A model generated the notes under the pieces. That model was not told where the DNA came from. It was given only the letters and a program-made list of their open reading frames with translations, and ran no database searches. From the NCBI GenBank assembly GCA_004026145.2, contig CP034975.1, positions 3,698,398 to 3,762,397 on the forward strand: a stretch of DNA of 64,000 nt, given 5' to 3'. A program made the translations under genes and the position numbers. The stretch comes from Takifugu bimaculatus. Taxonomy: Eukaryota; Chordata; Actinopteri; Tetraodontiformes; Tetraodontidae. Of the stretch, positions 62,936 to 64,000 are shown one piece after another; within the stretch, counting starts at the first letter, position 1; every line of letters starts with the position of its first letter.

Positions 62936-64000
62936 TCTGTCCTGTGGGAATAAAGCCAGGATTGGTTTTGGCCTCCTTTCAAAACAGAGAAGCTCAGTGG
63001 ACACAAGCCCCAGACAGAGACACAGACACCCTCGCGGGCGTCACTGTGCTCCACATCCCCACTCTTCATGCCAAAACCTGTGTTGTTTCAAGAACTGACT
63101 ATAACTACAGCTGCCTTTAGACGGCAAAGGCAGAATAATCACGGCCAGCTTAGGGAGTCCTTGTTGAATTTCAGGCCATATGAGAAAAGTCAGAGTGAGT
63201 CGCTGTGTAATTGAATCAATAACTGACAGCTAAGTGCATCAACAGGATTAAAAAGAAAATATGCTGGACGGGTTCTACAAACTGGGGAGCCAAAAAGAAA
63301 TGATAGTGCAGATAGTGCAGTGAGCAGTTGAGGTCTTTGCTTTTGCATCAGCCCTGACACTGCAATGTATCAAAGGTGGGCTCATGGAAATACGGTATAA
63401 CATTGAGCAGATGCGTCCTGGTTTTAAATCAGGCGACTCCGCTTGTGGATTGGAATTAAGAATACTACAGCAGTCTTGGGAACTCTTAAAAGTGGCTGGT
63501 TGTTGCCACAAAATCAAGGAAATATAGACAATTGTAATCCAGAAAGGGGAGAGCTGAGCTGTGGACATTACCGACACTTTCTTTCAATTGAAATAAATGG
63601 TAAACAACTTAATAATGGTACAATGAGAAAACAACGCGGTGGATTATACTGTAACTTTCACTCAGAACAGAACAGAATGTTTACTAAATGCAAGCAGAGT
63701 CGAGGGTATATTTGCTGGTTATTGTAGAGGAGATGGCACAATAGTGCTGAATGTTTTGTTGTTGTGGAGTGCCAGTGTGATTTAAAGCTGCTGACTGCAC
63801 CAGACGCTTACACTGCACTGGGCTCCTGCCTCTGCTCTCATCCATGATGCTGCCTGATCGACCTGCCTGACAGTTAATCACACCCTCTTCCCACCGGTTT
63901 GGCTCTGCTGCCTCCTTCTTCTCTACAAAGATTCACATTTTTGGACTGTACAGCAAAAGCTTTGGATCGGCCACACATTGTCGGGTTAATGGGTAATATT
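57885..64000. other. GTF2F2 intron running off the window
   Basis: Sequence upstream (minus strand) of the GTF2F2 exon at 57,740-57,884. I searched both strands by eye for the expected N-terminal exon (SQQWAKAxGRGEVGKL-like) and did not find it. Besides the CA repeat, a GGT/GT/poly-G tract lies at 62,891-62,934 and a GGGA-rich tract at about 62,653-62,682. Nothing else was recognised. Confidence 0.55.
59912..59982. repeat. (CA)n microsatellite, about 70 bp
   Basis: A pure CA dinucleotide run in the 5'-most visible GTF2F2 intron. Confidence 0.98.

Noticed and set aside
62650..63120. A 156-codon plus-strand frame in the GTF2F2 intron
   Set aside because: It runs through GGGA, GGT, GT and poly-G tracts (WWWWW, GGGGG), has no homology I recognise and no splice signals.

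Overview
The window comes from a vertebrate nuclear genome, almost certainly a teleost fish. Genes are split by short GT-AG introns, the proteins are recognisable vertebrate orthologues (RANBP2, TPT1/TCTP, GTF2F2/RAP30, KCTD4), introns are compact, (CA)n microsatellites are long, and there are relics of DIRS-type and Tc1-type transposons of the kind common in fish. I cannot name the species.

Layout. (1) About 120-13,808 (+): a partial, recent duplicate of the middle of RANBP2. It carries four small exons and the giant exon, but lacks the N-terminal TPR region and the 3' SUMO-ligase, RanBD4 and cyclophilin exons. Inside the giant exon, RanBD2 plus its following linker has been amplified into a tandem array of thirteen RanBD copies with a mostly 885-bp (295-codon) period, in two very long open frames. 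(2) 13,809-18,334: unassigned AT-rich DNA, a decayed DIRS-like retrotransposon, and directly against it three broken exons of LIMS1 (PINCH). (3) 19,223-36,334 (+): complete RANBP2, 29 coding exons, about 2,992 residues if one extra G near 30,113 is disregarded. (4) 36,335-38,150: 3'UTR, a Tc1-like relic and the TPT1 promoter. (5) 38,225-39,633 (+): complete TPT1, 171 residues. (6) 39,92x-57,884 (-): GTF2F2, last five coding exons; the N-terminal exon or exons lie beyond the right edge or were not found. (7) 46,631-47,408 (+): KCTD4, nested on the opposite strand in the 15.6-kb GTF2F2 intron. (8) 57,885-64,000: GTF2F2 intron with simple repeats only.

RANBP2 is the giant nucleoporin of the cytoplasmic filaments of the nuclear pore: Ran binding, a SUMO E3 module and a cyclophilin domain. 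TPT1 encodes an abundant translation-linked protein with a TOP mRNA. GTF2F2 is the small subunit of TFIIF. KCTD4 is a BTB-domain protein. They share a neighbourhood, not a pathway. LIMS1 beside RANBP2, and TPT1-GTF2F2-KCTD4 together, match the gene neighbourhoods known in human (2q12 and 13q14).

The main novelty is the RANBP2-like array: a lineage-specific expansion of the Ran-binding domain together with the linker that in mammals binds kinesin light chain and BICD2. It has diverging RanBD signatures and mostly lost linker tryptophans, and is comparable in kind to, but independent of, the primate RGPD family. Three separate one-base insertions (about 8,374, 30,113 and 47,328) break otherwise intact frames and raise the question of consensus errors.
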